Shown one piece after another: positions 1 through 12,628 of a DNA stretch of 64,000 nucleotides. Every line of letters begins with the position of its first letter. Positions within the stretch are counted from its first letter, which is position 1. A model generated the notes under the pieces. It was not told the origin of the DNA and searched no databases. It worked only from the letters and a program-made list of their open reading frames with translations. Source of the stretch: Tigriopus japonicus (Eukaryota; Arthropoda; Copepoda; Harpacticoida; Harpacticidae); NCBI GenBank assembly GCA_010645155.1, contig CM021322.1, positions 1,594,619-1,658,618 of the forward strand, given 5' to 3'. The translations under genes were made by a program, and so were the position numbers.

Positions 1-311
1 AAAGCTGACAAAGGAGTCGAACAAAAAGCAAAGGCTTCCCAAAACAATGGGGAGATGTCATTGCCATTATGTCATAGCAACCTACCATGAAGATGGATGA
101 GAGTCGGACTCACTTGAATCACTTGCAGTTATTTACCATGTACTCTCTCTTTCTCGTTCTTGCTTTTGGTCTCACACAAATGCAGACAACTAAGGGTTAT
201 TTTGACAAATTACCCATCTTGGAAATTAACATGCGACCCTCAAAACGACATGCACCAATGGGTGAATGGAGGAGGCAATGGTTGTGATGGTTATTGTTTT
301 TCGTCTTTCAG
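1..311. other. intron preceding first visible spire exon
   Basis: No coding signal was found. The stretch ends in a pyrimidine-rich tract and a TTTCAG acceptor whose AG is at 310-311, directly before the first visible spire exon. The short open frames here have no recognisable protein character, so it is read as intron sequence. The 5' part of spire lies outside the window. Confidence 0.6.
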
Positions 312-3300
312 CCACAGAGTCTGATGAAGATGAAGAGGATGACGACGACGACGAGGATGTGCATGGCGAGTCGGACAAATCCGATCCCCTACTTCATGAG
401 AGTCAAGCTCCCGATCTTCTCCATCCTCGACTCCATCGTCACGATACCGACGACGAAGGGATCGAGAAGGATCACGACGATTCGGATCACTTTGACGGCC
501 ATTTCTCGTCAGCCTCTTCATCGGGAAGTAGCAATGATCGGTCGTGCTACTTCAGTGGTCCAAGTTCGACGTCAGCCTCGTCGAGTGCCACCACGAGTCC
601 GCCCCCTCTGTCCACGACTCGTCAGTCGACCACACCATCGCCATCTTGTCGAGGCCATGCCATTGATCAAGTGTTGTGTCGCTGTGCTAACCATTTGTCA
701 GTTCGAAGCGAGGCCGATGCTCATTTCCGAGCCGTTTGTCGAGCCCTCGTTTCCGAGGCCTTGGAGTTGTCCTCGTTCTTGGAGAAAGGCCGCTTCTCGG
801 TCACACACAGTGAGGAACTTCAGGACCTGGCCCTTCAGGACTGGGTAAGTGATTATTGCCACATAGTTATTGTCATCATCTTTGTCGTCTGATTTATTTG
901 ACTTGCCATGTTGCGTCATCTTCCTCAATGCTTTTAATAGAAACCGAAGAAAATCGCGGTGGAAAAAAAATGTTCGATAAGAAGACCATTTATCGGAGTT
1001 TTAATTACTTTGTGATTGCTCTTTGAAATTGCTGTAACGAAGCGAACATGGATGTTTGTAATGGAATAACAGCTCGTGTATGTGTATGTGTGTAGAGGTC
1101 CGCGACCTTTCTTTTTCCTTTGGCTACTGAACTGCCTCTTTGCAGTAGTCGAAGTGAGACTACCACATTCAAGTCTCCTTCAATGGATGATGCTCTTGGT
1201 CTGATGCAAGTCCCTCATTTTCAGGCCAATTTATGGATTCAAACCCTGAGCGAACTCCGTCAAGGAGTCAAATTGAAAAAGACCGATTACACGAAGACGC
1301 CCATCGAGTTCGAGCTCACCCCCTACGAGATCCTCATGGACGACATTCGATCGAGGCGATACAAATTGAATAAGGTCATGGTGGATGGAGAGATCCCTCA
1401 TAGAATCAAAAAGGATGCCCATGATATCATCTTGGAGTTCATCCGATCTAGGCCGCCTCTTAAACCGGTAAGTCCAAGCGAAAAATTCGAATTAGATTCA
1501 CTTCCATCATTTGCGCGAGTCTTGTTTATCCATTGGCGTCTTTTACGGTGATTTTTAGGCATCCCAGCGAAAACTTCAGCCTTGCCAAACATATGTGACC
1601 CCTCAAGAACGGCTTATGCAGGAGATTCGCTCCAAGGACCCCAAAGAATTTCTCCGGAAGACCCCCGGACCTCGACAGGCTCCCAAACCCATTCAAAGTA
1701 AGAGCTCGACGTGTTATATACACCGTTCAAAAAAGTGCGATGGACTTCGTAAGTAAGAAGCTTGTTTAAGCATTGGATTTGTCGTCCGTACTGACATTTT
1801 CTCTCATTCCCTCAATGAACAAAGAACATTTACCGGGGCGGCGTCAATCGTCGATGCTCTTTTCAAGTGCGAGAAGTACGACGAGTTCTACGACAAATTG
1901 TCATATACGAAAATACGAATTCACGTCACGACCAATAGCGTTGAAAACAACTTTACAATATGTGCTAATTTAGTGACTTAGCAGGAGGGCATCGCAAAAA
2001 AGTGCTAATTTGGTAATAATCGATTTGTTTTAAAACCAAAATACAATGCAACGTGTAGGCGACCCTTAAAGAACAACTTAACAAGAAAAGATAGCTCTTT
2101 CACAAATCTGCAATTAGTCCCAAATTAGTTCGGCATTATAAATTGGAAAAAATCCTTCTTTAAATCGCCCATCTATGGATTTATAGGAGTTAAGTTCATT
2201 TGTCACCTTTGGCGATGTCCAATCCAATGCGATGGTGATGGAGTGATTTAGTACGAGATGAAGGATCCATGCCTTCACGAGCTGAAAGTCAAATCAACCG
2301 CCAGTTGACCTAATGAGCTGGCCCATGAAATTAGTCATGATCGACCTTAACCAATTTGTGCCACCCCACTATCAAATGCAATCCATCCATGGCTGGTAGC
2401 TAGCTAGGTAGCATCGCCTCTAATCGAGACAATGAGAACCTTTTCGTCGATCGTGTGTGTAGGTCTGTGTGTGTTTACTACTATGCAGGGGAATTGCAGT
2501 AATTGCTCAGCAGAGTTACAGGCAATCATGCAGCAACATTTCGGAGAGTAATTCAACTTCCAATTTTCGTGCCATCCTTTCTGCACGAACAAGATGATTC
2601 TTTGGCCAACACATTTCTAAGGACCTTGTTTGGTCTGCAAATGGAATTGGCAACTTTGGCCTCAAAGCCATTACCTCACTCAAATTGGAGCAAATAATGG
2701 AACAGAGTGCCTTTTGAGCTCTCATGAAACCGTGAATGACGCCGGAAAGGCAAGTAATCTCGACGGAGCAAGTCATTTGCTTATTCAAAGTGTCGAGTTC
2801 GAGAAAATGGTGGAATCCACAGATGGTTGAGATGTATCACATCGTTAAATCCTTCTCGTCAGGTGTTAGGCATTAATTACACACACTCTTTTACTTAATG
2901 ATCGATTGGAGGTCATTTAAAATGCACCCGCCACCCCATGTGCTATTAACGGTCTCTGTTTGTTTTCTCAATCCAACGGACTTGAGATCAAGAAAGCTAC
3001 CTTTAAAGTTGAGAGCCGTTTCGGCGTCTCTAACGAGGTTCTTCGAAAGTTTGATCCTCCGGCGACTGGTTTGGCATCTCGAAATTGACTAACCAACGTG
3101 AATTCGAGTAGTACTTGCAACTCGGGGTTGATCTTCAACAAGATATCGGCGTACTCCAAAGGCAAAGACAGCAATTAGATTAACGAGCTCTCGGGGAATG
3201 AAGGAGGAAAGCAGGGACCAGTTTTTTATCCTCATTAATGGAAGCTCGTAAAGGGTTTAGTAATGTAGAATGCGAACAACTTTTTTACAACTCTACTGAT

Positions 3301-5785
3301 TAACCAATCAAAAAATAGTAGTACAAACTCTAGCCTCTTTCCTTTTCAGTGGAACGTTCCTATGTGGGTACATCCATCAAGGTCCATGTCAACGGACCCA
3401 TCACCAACACGTATCCCGCCTCCAGGTCCTCCTTGAACCATGCCAAATCCATGTCCTCCTTGTCATGGGCCAATTGCAACGTCAATGGCTCCCGCAACAT
3501 TTCGTCCCATCATTCCACCATCAATATCAGACGGAGTGATGAGCACAATGAAAATGACAAAGATGAGCTCCAATTGCGATCCTCACAATGCCCGAGTCCG
3601 GTGAAGAAAGTGGTTCGACCTGATCCTAACTTTATGAAGTTCGACCCCGACGACGATGACGAAGATATGGGCGGTCCTTTCTCTAACCCCACAGACCAAC
3701 GCACTCGTCCCCAACGACGGGTTCAATGGCAGAGTGACGCCTTGGACTTGGCCGTTCCGTCATCCTCGTCCAGAAATCCATTGCCCAGACGAGTGTCTCT
3801 CCACAGCACTCAGTATCATCCTCCGTCTCGAGATTCTCCGGATCATTCGCCCGTCGTTTTAAGGCGGTCCAACCGGAAGACCTCGCAATCGTTTCTCCAC
3901 AACGTAAGTTCCAGCCCAGCCCATCTCCGAGCTGCCAGCGGCCCATCGGGGACTCGATATGCCCGGGCAGCTCGGGCCAAGTCTGCCCTAATCCTAACAC
4001 CTCCCACACAAACGTCCAGTATGACTAACTTGTTCTCGTTACAACCACAGCCTGTGACCGCACTTAACCCTCACTTACCTAACACGGATCCCTGTTGTCC
4101 CTCTTGTTCCTCCTCATCCTCGATCTCGTCGTCGTCCCCTTCCTCTTCCTCTTTCCTTTCCTCCTCCCGTTGGTCGAAACTCCGATCCACGTTCTCCAGT
4201 AAAAATAATAATAACAACCCGCCTAACACTAACAAATACAATCCCGCTCATCAGTCCACGTCGTCTCTGGCTTACGCAAGCATGCCATACCATATTACGG
4301 GTCGTCCATGTTCCCTTCACCATCAGGCTGGTTCCAGAGGAGCCACTCCTCTGCCTTCCAATGGCCGTCAGATGCCCGAGCTTCCGCCCTTGGTTCGAGC
4401 CTCATCCACCAGTACGTTTTGCGCCCAAACGTTCCTGACGAGCACCCCCTTGAAACGAACCACTTCGTACTTATCCACGTCTTCGAGACCGGCCTTTGCT
4501 CCTCGAGCTTCATTCCATCCCGATGAAATGAGCCCGGTCACGACTCCGCTCGTGATCTCAGGACTGACCCGAACGGCCCGAAAACTGTCGTCTTCATCCC
4601 CATCTCCCGTGTCTCCTTCCGGAGGAGATCCTCCGTCTTTGGTCTCGACGTCCAATCCGCGTTACCAAGTGCCATCCAAGTCTCCGAGCCTCAAAACACA
4701 GTTGACCGCCAAATTCACGCCGAGGCGTCAGTTGCCTCGTGTACCTGAAGCTGCTACTACTACTAGCACGGTTAAGCCCGACAAGTTCGTAAGTAACACT
4801 CACATCTTCACACTCTGTCAAACTTTCCATCTAGTTATCTTTTGCCCTTGCTTTCTTTTGTCTATCTTTCCCTCTGTCGCTTGAGTTTTTTGTCTAGAAT
4901 GCCTGAACATTAACTTCCCATATTAGAAATTAATTTGTTGGATTGAAATCAATCGATATCAATTTTAATCGGATGATTTCAGGACCAATGGGCCTCTGCT
5001 CTGCAAACACTGGACCTGACTTTGGCTGAAGTGGTTCACATTCGGTCTGTCCTCACCAAGGCCGAGCTCGAAAGTCTCACAATAGACACAAATCTCCGGG
5101 AAGACTTGGAGAAAAAGAAAGTGTGCTTCCTTTGCATGAAAACACGGTTCGGCCTCTTCACTTGGAGCTACGAATGTCAACTCTGTCACCATACGGTCTG
5201 TTCCGGATGCCTCTCCAAGGTAATTTTCTTGAGAAAAGATAGCAATTTCCATTTCCTGTGTCTAATTCCCGCTTTACAGATGCGCATCCCATCGGAGCAT
5301 TTCTCGAACATCCCCGTGTTTGCTCTGAGTCCTTTGCCATCGAAAGAGGAGGAACGTGAAAATCGTTTGTTCTCGTTCTCCGCCAAACGAAGAGCCTCTT
5401 CGTTCTTTCCCGAATCCGATTTACCTTCTGCGACTTCCGAGAACGACACCAATTCTCGAAGAAAATCCATGAGCGATCGGGTTGCTGACAACAACGGCGA
5501 CATTATGCAAAGTTTACCCGCTAACCGGTCGGAATCGAGTCCGAGAAAAGATTCCAAGTAAGCAGTGAAAAACCTTTCTTTGTCTTCAAATGAGTTCTAA
5601 TATGCCATCGTTTCAGGGTCAAATTACGGCGCTCGAACACCGTTTGCCACAAACAGAAGCCAGACCTTTCGTCGAGTAGTCAAGTCAACGTGTGCATTGA
5701 TTGTAAAGAAATGATTCTTCAAATTATCCGAACCCAGAGGGCCACCCGGAGACAACAGTTCACCAAGTCTTTGTGCCTGTCGTAA
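312..5785 (+). CDS. spire: Protein spire, WH2-type actin nucleator (5' partial)
   Basis: Spire nucleates actin filaments together with formins and works on vesicle membranes (known for the family). Seven exons join in phase: 312-844, 1225-1467, 1559-1697, 3350-4788, 4983-5219, 5280-5557, 5617-5785 (TAA 5783-5785). They give 1011 residues plus one split codon at the 5' edge; all introns are GT-AG. Residues ~1-110 are an acidic and Ser/Thr-rich stretch. Residues ~115-200 are the C-terminal KIND segment ([19 protein letters not shown], later GVKLKK across the 844/1225 junction). WH2 repeats follow: [18 protein letters not shown], then [17 protein letters not shown], then [18 protein letters not shown] in the third exon. 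Exon 4 is a long Ser/Pro-rich linker. The Spir-box ([18 protein letters not shown]) and a Cys-rich FYVE-like domain (CFLC, CQLC, CSGC, final CIDC) close the protein. The start codon and N-terminal KIND lie upstream of the window. Family assignment is very secure; exon ends follow splice consensus and phase. Confidence 0.93.
1698..3349 (+). other. spire intron (1.65 kb)
   Basis: The intron lies between donor AA|GTAAGA (1698) and acceptor TTTTCAG (AG 3348-3349). The split codon it interrupts reads ATG across the junction. I see no coding or repeat structure that stands out inside it. Confidence 0.75.
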
Positions 5786-6133
5786 AACTGTGGAGCATCT
5801 ATGAACCAGATGAACTAATGAGAGAAGACTGCGTTGTTTCGCAAACCAATCGCTGGCTGTGTTATCTAACTTTCCCCAATCTGCTTCTTAGTACTACTTA
5901 TTTTATTTGCTACCTTTGTTGGCCATGTTTGTAATCGTTATGCATTGAGAGATCATTTGTATTTTTAGATTGGTGATTTGAACGTCATTGGTCTATTTTT
6001 TATCCGAGGACAACTAATGATTTTGCATTTACTGTTGCTGTCGTCGTTATTGTACTGAGACTGATTCCAATCCAACATGTTTACCTTGTCAGCGTTTGTA
6101 GGGTCCTATGTTAGTAAAACTTCAAATCCTAGC

Positions 6134-6139
6134 AATAAA
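6134..6139 (+). terminator. candidate spire polyadenylation signal
   Basis: The first AATAAA after the spire stop codon lies about 350 bases downstream, in an AT-rich 3' UTR-like stretch (5786-6140). A further AATAAA and several near variants occur at 6190-6400, so the true end of the transcript is uncertain. Confidence 0.4.
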
Positions 6140-6441
6140 CTAGTCAGTCCCATGAATTATGTTGATCCATTTCTTGTCGTCATGATGGGCTGGAATAAAT
6201 TATGCCAAAAAACTACAAATTTCGTTGACCTTAGAAAGGATATCTAGTTGACCTCTTACTTGTTTACTTAGATTTGAATAAAGCGTTTTCTTTACAGTGT
6301 TCAAGCATTCATGATCGAAAGATCTTTACCATGATCCAATTATACCACTTGATATCATTCAGTTTCCCATGTGTAGAAAAGTCTGTAAAGGCAATAAATT
6401 TGATATGATAGGTTGGCGACTTTTGTCCGTCTCAGGTTGTT

Positions 6442-7026
6442 TCAAATTGTTCTTTTAGGTTTGAATCGAAAAATAAAATCCAAAGACATTTTGGCATATT
6501 TTGGGCCCATAATCAAATGGGGAAACAACTTTACTTTTATTGTATAATATAAATTTAGGTCCGGGTCCCTTAGCCTCGAGTCCCTTGGATTTGGAGGTGC
6601 TCTCAGACCGCACGTAAAACCTCTACGATCGGCACAACTGATCTCAAAGCTTGGGTTAGGACAGAGCCCATGAACGCTCTTGAAAACATACAGCATCAGT
6701 TACGTTTCATACTTTCTCTGAGTACGGTGCAGCCCTAATTTCTGGAGCCTCTCCCAATACGAGAGCTCTCTCATTCCTGTGATGTTCCTAGTGAAACATC
6801 TTTGGACCAGCTCGACCTTTTGCAAACCCGCTGAACTCATTGGAGCCCAAATGGGTGAGGCATATTCAAGATGCGGTTGAACAATCGACTTGTACAGAGT
6901 TAGCATCGTAATACTATCTCTGGACTTGAAAGTGCGATAGATCCAGCGACATGTTTGAAATGCCTTCCCCACCACTGGATATGCTAATCTTATCTTAATC
7001 TTATATTTAATCAAATGTAGATACAA
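6442..7026 (-). pseudogene. LINE (non-LTR) reverse transcriptase C-terminal fragment
   Basis: Read on the minus strand, 7026 to 6700 encodes the end of a non-LTR reverse transcriptase: ...TLYKSIVQPHLEYASPIW, then a KVELVQRCFTRNITGMREL segment and YWERLQKLGL. This is the usual post-thumb region of jockey/CR1-like LINE proteins. The frame then hits a TAA and continues without a shift (LMLYVFKSVHGLCPNP) to 6442. It has no start codon and no catalytic core, so it is a 5'-truncated dead copy. The last ~110 bases are related to 23618-23720. Confidence 0.8.
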
Positions 7027-7640
7027 TTTAGTTTTTAGTTATGGAATTCAAATTGAATAAAATATTTTCATCTACAACTGTGCTATTTGGGATTGAATGT
7101 TTCAGTTTTGACCCCAGAAATCCGAAAAACGTTACAGTTCCATACATCAAAAAACAATTCCCAATGTTGCAATCTTTTGCAATATTGCAAAAGAAAAATG
7201 ATTTTTTTTTTTTTTGGTTTTGAAGTTTGACCAAAGATTGACCTAATCATGGTATGGTTTACTTTGCCAAGTAACGTGTTCAATTATAGAACTATTATTG
7301 TGTGCGTATTCATTTGAATTCAATTAGTCATGCGATAAACTTTGTATCTGTCTGCTTTGGACATCTTTCTTTTACGTTTGTTGGACTTTTGTACACTTTT
7401 TTGGCACTTTTGGACACTAGGGTGTTACAAATTTTCTCAATGTCGAAAAATGTCCATCCTGAATATAGGTCTATCTTTATTACTTTGGAGACACCAAAAA
7501 GCCCGACAGAGCAAACAAGGTCAAGAACCACTAAATTTCACTAGACTTGGGGGCTAACGAAAAGAATCATGATTTCCAGAAGGAACAAATCAATTGCGTT
7601 CTTCTGCAAATGAGAACCTGTCTATGTTGACTTGAATACG

Positions 7641-7855
7641 TATTTCAATTTTCAGCTCAATCGAACGTCGGCGTCAAAAGTTACACTCTCTTTAAGCTCA
7701 GTGCAAATCCTACCGAGAATGAATGAACTGGCCCTTTTCTTGTAATCACTTAACCACAAAAGGGCGAACTCATTCATTCTATGCTCTCTTCAGCACATAA
7801 GTTTGAGAAGGCATAACTTTTCAATCCGGCATTCGATTGAGCTGAAATTTGAAAT
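7641..7855. repeat. Palindromic MITE-like repeat
   Basis: An outer inverted repeat (7641-7690 against 7803-7855, built around TTTCAGCTCAATCGAA and its complement) encloses a second inverted repeat (GAATGAATGAAC... 7716-7738 against ...GTTC-like ATTCATTC at 7757-7780). A motif in the right arm, GCATAACTTTT followed by a near match to ATTGAGCTGAAAT, recurs inside the hAT-like copies at about 11711 and 15184. This points to a shared repeat family. Confidence 0.65.
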
Positions 7856-8322
7856 ATGCAGATTACTCAATATCAGCAATGTCTCGTTTGCAGAAGAACA
7901 CAATTGAATTATACTTGCTTGAAATCATTATTCTCACAGTTAGCTTCCCACTCCAGGAATTCAGTGCTTCTTGGCAAGCCTTATGGTATTGTCATGGCCC
8001 TCTTTCTCCTGACCGAATCGCACCGATACTTTTTACGGGTTGAAGAATGTCGAGGCATTGGAGCATTTTCCCCACCAAACATTTTCTCCGAACTTTGTCA
8101 ACACTCAAGTCATCTGTTAAAACTACATTAAATTTGTAATGAAAATGGCTTTGTAATCGATTGTGTCACAAAAAGTTTGAGAGTTTAGGCTTCTGTGTAT
8201 TTTGAGTTAAGTTATCAATCATAATACATCGCTACTGACCAAAGCAACGCTCTCTATGAATCCAATTAACTCCTCCACCGCAACACACTACAATGTGAGT
8301 TCTCCCAGCTCCTACAGCCAAT

Positions 8323-8925
8323 ATGGATCCCCTGCCTTCTCATGGACCTATACCATTTAACCCAAGGGACTTTGGAACTGATGTTGGTGTTGCATGCGAC
8401 AAGTGGATAGGACTATTCGAGATCTTCATTGACCACATCCTTGAGGAGCCTGCACCAAACGATGAGCCAACCAAAGTTAGATATGCTAACTAAGGCAAGG
8501 AAAAAGAAACTACCTTGGTGTATTGGTGAGAATGGGCTCGATAATGTTGAGGCATTGGGCCCCAATGCCCGATCCGATGACTCGAAAACGTTCGATGTGA
8601 TCGTACAATCGTTAAAACGCCATTACAAACCAAATTCTTCACGATGGCAAACTATTGTTCAACTTCGAGTCATGGTCCAGGAACCTGGGAAATCAATCTC
8701 AAAGTTTGTGAACGGTGCCGCAAAGAGGCTGCGTTGTGTGGCTTCAAAGAGGATTTCAACGACGGCAACCCCATCACACTAGCAGCAAAAATTCAACTTG
8801 TCCTAGGCACATCTGACCGCAATCTCCGGGATGCTACAATTCAAAAGAACTGGCCTTATGATGGGATCGTCTCAAACGGGATGTTGATTGAAGACTCTGC
8901 AGTCGCTTCAAACTCTGTAACAAAT
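8323..8925 (+). pseudogene. Ty3/gypsy-type Gag fragment, frameshifted
   Basis: An ATG at 8323 opens a Gag-like reading (FNPRDF, then CDKWIGLFEIFIDH) that stops at 8491-8493. It continues in the next frame (...SLKRHYKPNSSRWQTIVQLR) and returns to the first frame (CGFKEDFND..., KIQLVLGTSDRNLRDA). The order matches the capsid region of gypsy-type elements, where a short central domain is followed by a block ending in a 'GxxDxxLR' motif. Two shifts and one stop make it dead. No protease, RT or LTR was recognised nearby. Confidence 0.7.
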
Positions 8926-9630
8926 GGAGTGACTGTCTTCTCCTCGGAGAGAGACTTTGAAATATTTTTTCTTCTCCAAAAAAAATGACGTTTTATGTCT
9001 CAACCATTTTTATGTGTTCACAAAACTTCCAATCATAAAGCTAGGTTAATAAGAAAGGTTGCGTTGTGTATCAAAATACGAGTTCCGTGGAAAATGTTCT
9101 TTCAAAAACTGATTTCCCTTTCCCTTAAGCGTTACCTCAAAATTGCACCATACAAATGCTTTTTCAAATTAAACTCAACACAATCGAGATCACTTTGCAT
9201 TTGATTTAAAACAATGCATTACCGCACATTTCGAAGATTTGAAGAAGCAATGTCTACTATTTCTTCTCTTTGGGGCGATGGTTTCTCACATTTTAAGGAT
9301 GGTTTTGACAAATGTTCGTGCATAACATGAGATCCCATCAATCCTGTAATAACAATGTACCCGACATGAACCCCAATATTTGGCCCTCGTGCTAATGGCT
9401 CAGTTGTTAGAGAAAATTATAGCCACAACTGTTCGTAATTCGGGTGCATTGAAAATTGAAACAATTTGAAAGATCTTCCAAATCCTTTGAAGCATTAAAA
9501 GAATTCACATTCATGCTGAATCATTTTCATCACTTTTGATCGACATTTTGTAACTGATACAGCGAAACAAATGATAAAAAATATGAAAGAACTTGAAAAT
9601 ATCAAACGCGATCAAAAATCCTCTCCAATC

Positions 9631-11304
9631 AATGGATTAGTACGGCCCAGTTTTGTGACATTTTTTTTCTTTCTGCTGGGGCCAACTTCCTCGCCTCCAT
9701 AGTAATAAAACGACTGAGTGCTTTGTTTCAAACATGTCTACAAAGGCTTGCAGATGGCTTATCACGCAAATGAGCACAAATTTTAACGTCCAAGAGGTAG
9801 ATATATGCCGTGAAAGAATCATTTTGAAGAATTATTGTCAAAATATTGAGTTATTAACGATTTAACACACTTTTCTCCCGGTTTTGGAACAACTTACATG
9901 ATGTTGGGATGCCTGTCAGCCTTACTCCCAGATAGTTCACATAGAGCACATAGCACATCATATATTAAATAGTTCGCAAGAGCTTTTAATGAAATTTCAC
10001 ACTAAAGTAAGTGAAAATGGTCTTCATTGATGTTTTCACGTGCTAAATGTTGCTTTTTTAATGGTTTTGTTGCTTTTGACCACAGGAAGCAAAGAACAAA
10101 TCCATGAAATTAATTCAGCTAGTAATTTGCACAATATGGTATTAATATAGACAAGTGCAGTGGATGAAGAAGTACTCAAAAAAATATGTAACACCCCGAG
10201 GAATAAGCAGCAATTGAAAAAATGCTGATTCATTGCAACTAAAGATGTACAAAAAATCAAATCAAAACAAGCAAATGTTAAACAAAAAAATCCAGATGAT
10301 GCCTATGAATTGCTAAAAATTATCACGAATATTTGGTTTCAACCTTATAAATAAGGCCCGTTGCAACTTGTGTTGAATTTGCACCAAATAGAAGTATGAT
10401 GCAGAAATAAAAAATGGAAAGACCTGTTGAAATACCCTTTATTTGAAATACCCTATATTATGGGAAATATTTGTTACCCTTCAAAATATTTCTGTAAATC
10501 AAATTGATATTTTAAAAACTTGATGGGCTACTGTCTAACCCTCCGTGTAAGTTGTCCTTAGCAGGAGAAATTTCTGGACAACTTGCATGGAGGCTAAGAG
10601 AGTTGCCTATCAAGTTTTCAAAATGTCTCGCTGATTTCAAGAAGATTCGGATGGATGTCAAATGTTTCTAATGACATGTACGAAATCTTGAATAAAGGGA
10701 AGTTAACAAACTATCAAAATTATTAAATTGCAAAAAATGTGACTTTCAATTGACATAGAACATGCCTGTAAAGATTGATCTAGTCATTGGATAATAAAAT
10801 AAGATGAATTGAAGCCCTTCCATGGATATTTTTTGGTCAAAGGCTCATGTTTGTTGTATTTTTTTCTCTTGCACTTCCCTCTTGCTTGGCTTGTTAAAAG
10901 CTTCATGATAAAGCCACCATCGCTAGTGTTCTGATGACACTTCTTTCACATGAACTTCTGTAAGCTTACCCAGTTCTTAATCACTTTGTTCAGTTTGATT
11001 ATTATGGGAACTATCTGGAACCATGACTGACTGGAATCCCATCCACACGAAAGCTGTTTCAAAACTAAGAGAAAAGTGTGTTAATTCATTAATTACTCAA
11101 TATTTTGACAATAATTCTTCAAAATGATTCTTTCACAGCATATATCTACCTCTTGGACGTTAAAATTTGTGCTCATTTGTGTGATAGGCCTTCGTAGACA
11201 TGTTTGAAACAAAGTACTCAGTCATTTTTATTACTATGGAGACAAGGAAGTTGGCCCCAGCGGAAAAAAAAAAATGTCACAAAACTGGGCCGGACTAATC
11301 CATT
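9631..11304. mobile_element. Non-autonomous DNA element with ~250-bp terminal inverted repeats
   Basis: The left arm 9631-9890 and right arm 11056-11304 are inverted copies with roughly 85-90% match by eye. Both begin AATGGATTAGT-CGGCCCAG, and the inner ends share ACACACTTTTCTC-type sequence. The 1.17 kb between them has no open frame above 75 codons and no recognisable transposase. A 3-base TCA on both sides is the only possible target duplication and is too short to be convincing. The class is therefore unresolved. Confidence 0.7.
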
Positions 11305-12117
11305 CAAATAGAACCCGATCGAACATAGGCAGAGCTCTCAGATTTTTTTTCGTCAAAATTACCTAAAAATTCATTAACCTTACTCAGAAAATTACCCAAA
11401 CTTTGATTTTTTACAAAAAATAGCCCAAAAATTACCAAACGTTTTTATCAATTGTGAATTATTTTATAAATGGTTTCAACACTTGTTTATTGACATTTAA
11501 AGGTATGAAAATTATCAAACCAGGTGAAAAGACAGCCATTGCAAGATAATATGCCAAAAAACTAATTGTGAATTATCTAATACAGCATGCTGTTCACTTG
11601 GTGCTATTGCTTGGACATTTGAAACAACAAGTTTTTTTTTTTCAAATGTTTTGGAGCGCGAGGTAGAATGAGTTCATTTTCTGCCTACACTTGACTGAAT
11701 TTCAAAAGATGCATAACTTTTAACTCCATTGCTCCATTGTGCTGAAATTGGTATACAAATTCTTTAAAATATCAATAACTGCTCTTGTCAAATAAAGCAC
11801 ATTTTTGTGGATGGGAGCCATTGAGGTCAATAAATACTAGAGGGAGTGTAAGCCTAAAAATGTGTCTCTGGTCGCCAACTGTTGAGCGGACAAAAGTGCG
11901 GGAACATTTGAAATGTGTGACCAGGCCAATGTCAACCATGCAATTGATGAATCAAATATAGAATTTAGTAATGTTTTTGGGTCATTTTTTGTTATTGCTA
12001 GTGGTAACTTTCTTGAAAGCACTGAAAACGTCACTAGGTAACCATGCCTCGTGTTTGAATACTACAACTAGGAACTTTTTTATCAATACATTGAATAAGT
12101 CACTGGTAGGAAGAACA

Positions 12118-12628
12118 CTCTAGCTTAGAACGGCACACATTCTAATTGAAAGGTTGCATGATTAATTTCCTCAACTTCAACTAGATCTAAAAGTACGACG
12201 ACATACAACTGATGCAAAATCAAGATGAATCAATGGCCAATAGAATATGGATATGAACAAATGATTAGATACAAAAATATGAAGATTAAAGAGGATTGGC
12301 AAATGTGGATTCTCCCGTAAAATCCATTAAGTATAGTCAGATACAGGGCCCACTGATTACTGACTTTTTACCCCAGATCAATGGAAACACTATGAGAGAC
12401 AAAACCACAGTGGAATTGAGTTCATGTCATCAAAACAGTCAAGACATTAAAACACTCTTTAGTGACAGTTCCTTCTTGTGTCGTTCATTTCTTCATTTTG
12501 CTCTTCTTGTATGGGTCGTTCATTCATCTTGCTGTTGTATGGGTTGTACTTTTGTATGGGCTCCACGCAATGTTAGAAACCCAATCACGTAACCTCTCGA
12601 TTATACTGTGTGCCGTTCTAAGCTAGAG
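12118..12628. mobile_element. 511-bp MITE with 22-bp inverted repeats
   Basis: Perfect terminal inverted repeats CTCTAGCTTAGAACGGCAC(AC..) lie at 12118-12139 and 12607-12628. They are flanked by a 7-base direct duplication AAGAACA (12111-12117 and 12629-12635). The interior has only a 98-codon open frame with no recognised domain. The structure fits a non-autonomous DNA transposon. The duplication could be read as 8 bases with a one-base offset, which would suit the hAT superfamily. Confidence 0.75.

Noticed and set aside
1120..1224. Extending the second visible spire exon upstream to 1120 or 1146
   Set aside because: The acceptor at 1145 gives the wrong phase; the acceptor with AG at 1223-1224 restores the KIND sequence across the junction.
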